DNA of 64,000 nt from Mesorhizobium sp. GTDB taxonomy: Bacteria > Pseudomonadota > Alphaproteobacteria > Rhizobiales > Rhizobiaceae. The translations under genes and the position numbers were made by a program. Numbering within the stretch: the stretch's first letter is position 1; each line of letters begins with the position of its first letter. The stretch is from the NCBI GenBank assembly GCA_004017535.1, contig SAJS01000011.1:124001-188000 (forward strand), written 5' to 3'. The notes below the pieces were generated by a model, which was not told the DNA's origin, did no database searches, and saw nothing but the letters and a program-made list of their open reading frames with translations. Shown here in pieces: positions 63,769 to 64,000 of this stretch.

Positions 63769-64000
63769 ATGCGGCAGTTCAGAGATGTCGTTCGTGGGGT
63801 GGACGGCTTTACCCGGAATCGCGAAGGCAATTTCGCGGTTCTGTTCGGAGCTGCCGTATCTGTCCTCGCGCTGGGGGTGGGATTCGCGGTCAATATCTCG
63901 CAGCTCTACAATGCGAGGTCGAGCTTGCAGAGCGTCGTCGACGCCGCCGTCACCTCGACGGCCCGCGATCTCACCCTTGGCATCATCACGGAAGCCGACG
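63769..64000 (+). CDS. TadG-like pilus assembly protein (3' end off the right edge)
   Basis: The first 77 codons are present: MRQFRDVVRGVDGFTRNREG, then NFAVLFGAAVSVLALGVGFA, and INI-type continuation VNISQLYNARSSLQSVVDAAV. This is the standard N-terminal start of TadE/TadG-like (TadG) proteins, with one hydrophobic helix after a basic, Gly-rich stretch. TadG proteins belong to the Flp/tight-adherence secretion machinery. A GGAGG site precedes the ATG at 63769. Whether other tad genes follow is outside the window. Confidence 0.8.
   Translation, partial: MRQFRDVVRGVDGFTRNREGNFAVLFGAAVSVLALGVGFAVNISQLYNARSSLQSVVDAAVTSTARDLTLGIITEAD

Overview
The window is about 64 kb of high-GC, densely coding chromosomal DNA. 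It looks like an alphaproteobacterium of the order Hyphomicrobiales (Rhizobiales), most likely Mesorhizobium or a close relative. The reasons are the gene families present (1592-residue NAD-glutamate dehydrogenase, CsgH-type curlin chaperone, DUF1062, an SdhAF4-like protein, an htpX-rsmB-heparinase-purH run), the ABC-transporter load, and many RIME-like and GGGGAGA-type palindromic intergenic repeats. Most of it reads as ordinary core or niche metabolism. I see no phage, insertion sequence, CRISPR array or plasmid-type module.

Layout. 0-2 kb: a minus-strand lemA/TPM-domain cluster, cut by the left edge. 2-7.4 kb: plus-strand enzymes (PdxY-type kinase, DUF429, beta-carbonic anhydrase, an NTF2-like exported protein, an M3 oligopeptidase). 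7.5-15.3 kb: a divergent catabolic locus. An M81 (MlrC-like) metallohydrolase, two carbohydrate ABC permeases and a binding protein lie on the minus strand. An SDR dehydrogenase, the ABC ATPase and an RpiR/MurR regulator lie on the plus strand, with two copies of a 17-bp dyad in the divergent promoter region. 15.4-16.3 kb: DUF167, YggT and a tRNA-Ala(CGC). 16.5-19.4 kb: an extracellular amyloid cluster, curlin - CsgH - curlin, flanked by small exported proteins. 19.8-28 kb: a giant AsmA protein, a lipoprotein, a multicopper oxidase and an exbB-exbD-tonB operon with a TGA-N9-TCA iron-responsive-type box upstream.

28-41.4 kb: a cysteine hydrolase, a probable sigma-factor fragment, an LLM flavin oxidoreductase, a 51-residue membrane protein, an SDR, a BMP-type nucleoside ABC transporter operon, a FadB-type bifunctional beta-oxidation protein, an exported protein, and a TetR/MFS divergent pair with a conspicuous double operator. 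41.6-55.2 kb: PhoD, TypA/BipA, DUF1062, LysE, YciI-like and AhpD-like proteins, the large NAD-glutamate dehydrogenase and a UMF1-type MFS protein. 55.3-61.4 kb: the minus-strand operon htpX-rsmB-heparinase-like-purH. 61.5-64 kb: an SdhAF4-like assembly factor, a HAD phosphatase, a transglutaminase-like protein, and the start of a TadG-type pilus assembly protein that runs off the right edge.

The most interesting non-gene signal is the repeat landscape. One family, near 41.4, 43.3 and 55.3 kb with a decayed copy at 61.7 kb, forms nested hairpins whose arms change together between copies, which implies selection for or inheritance of the fold. Other palindromes sit directly downstream of both ABC binding-protein genes, inside the operons. 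Some repeats have been captured into gene ends: the 5' end of the DUF429 gene and the 3' end of the M81 gene. The best candidate for an under-described protein system is the curlin/CsgH cluster, which has no secretion genes (csgG/E/F) inside the window.
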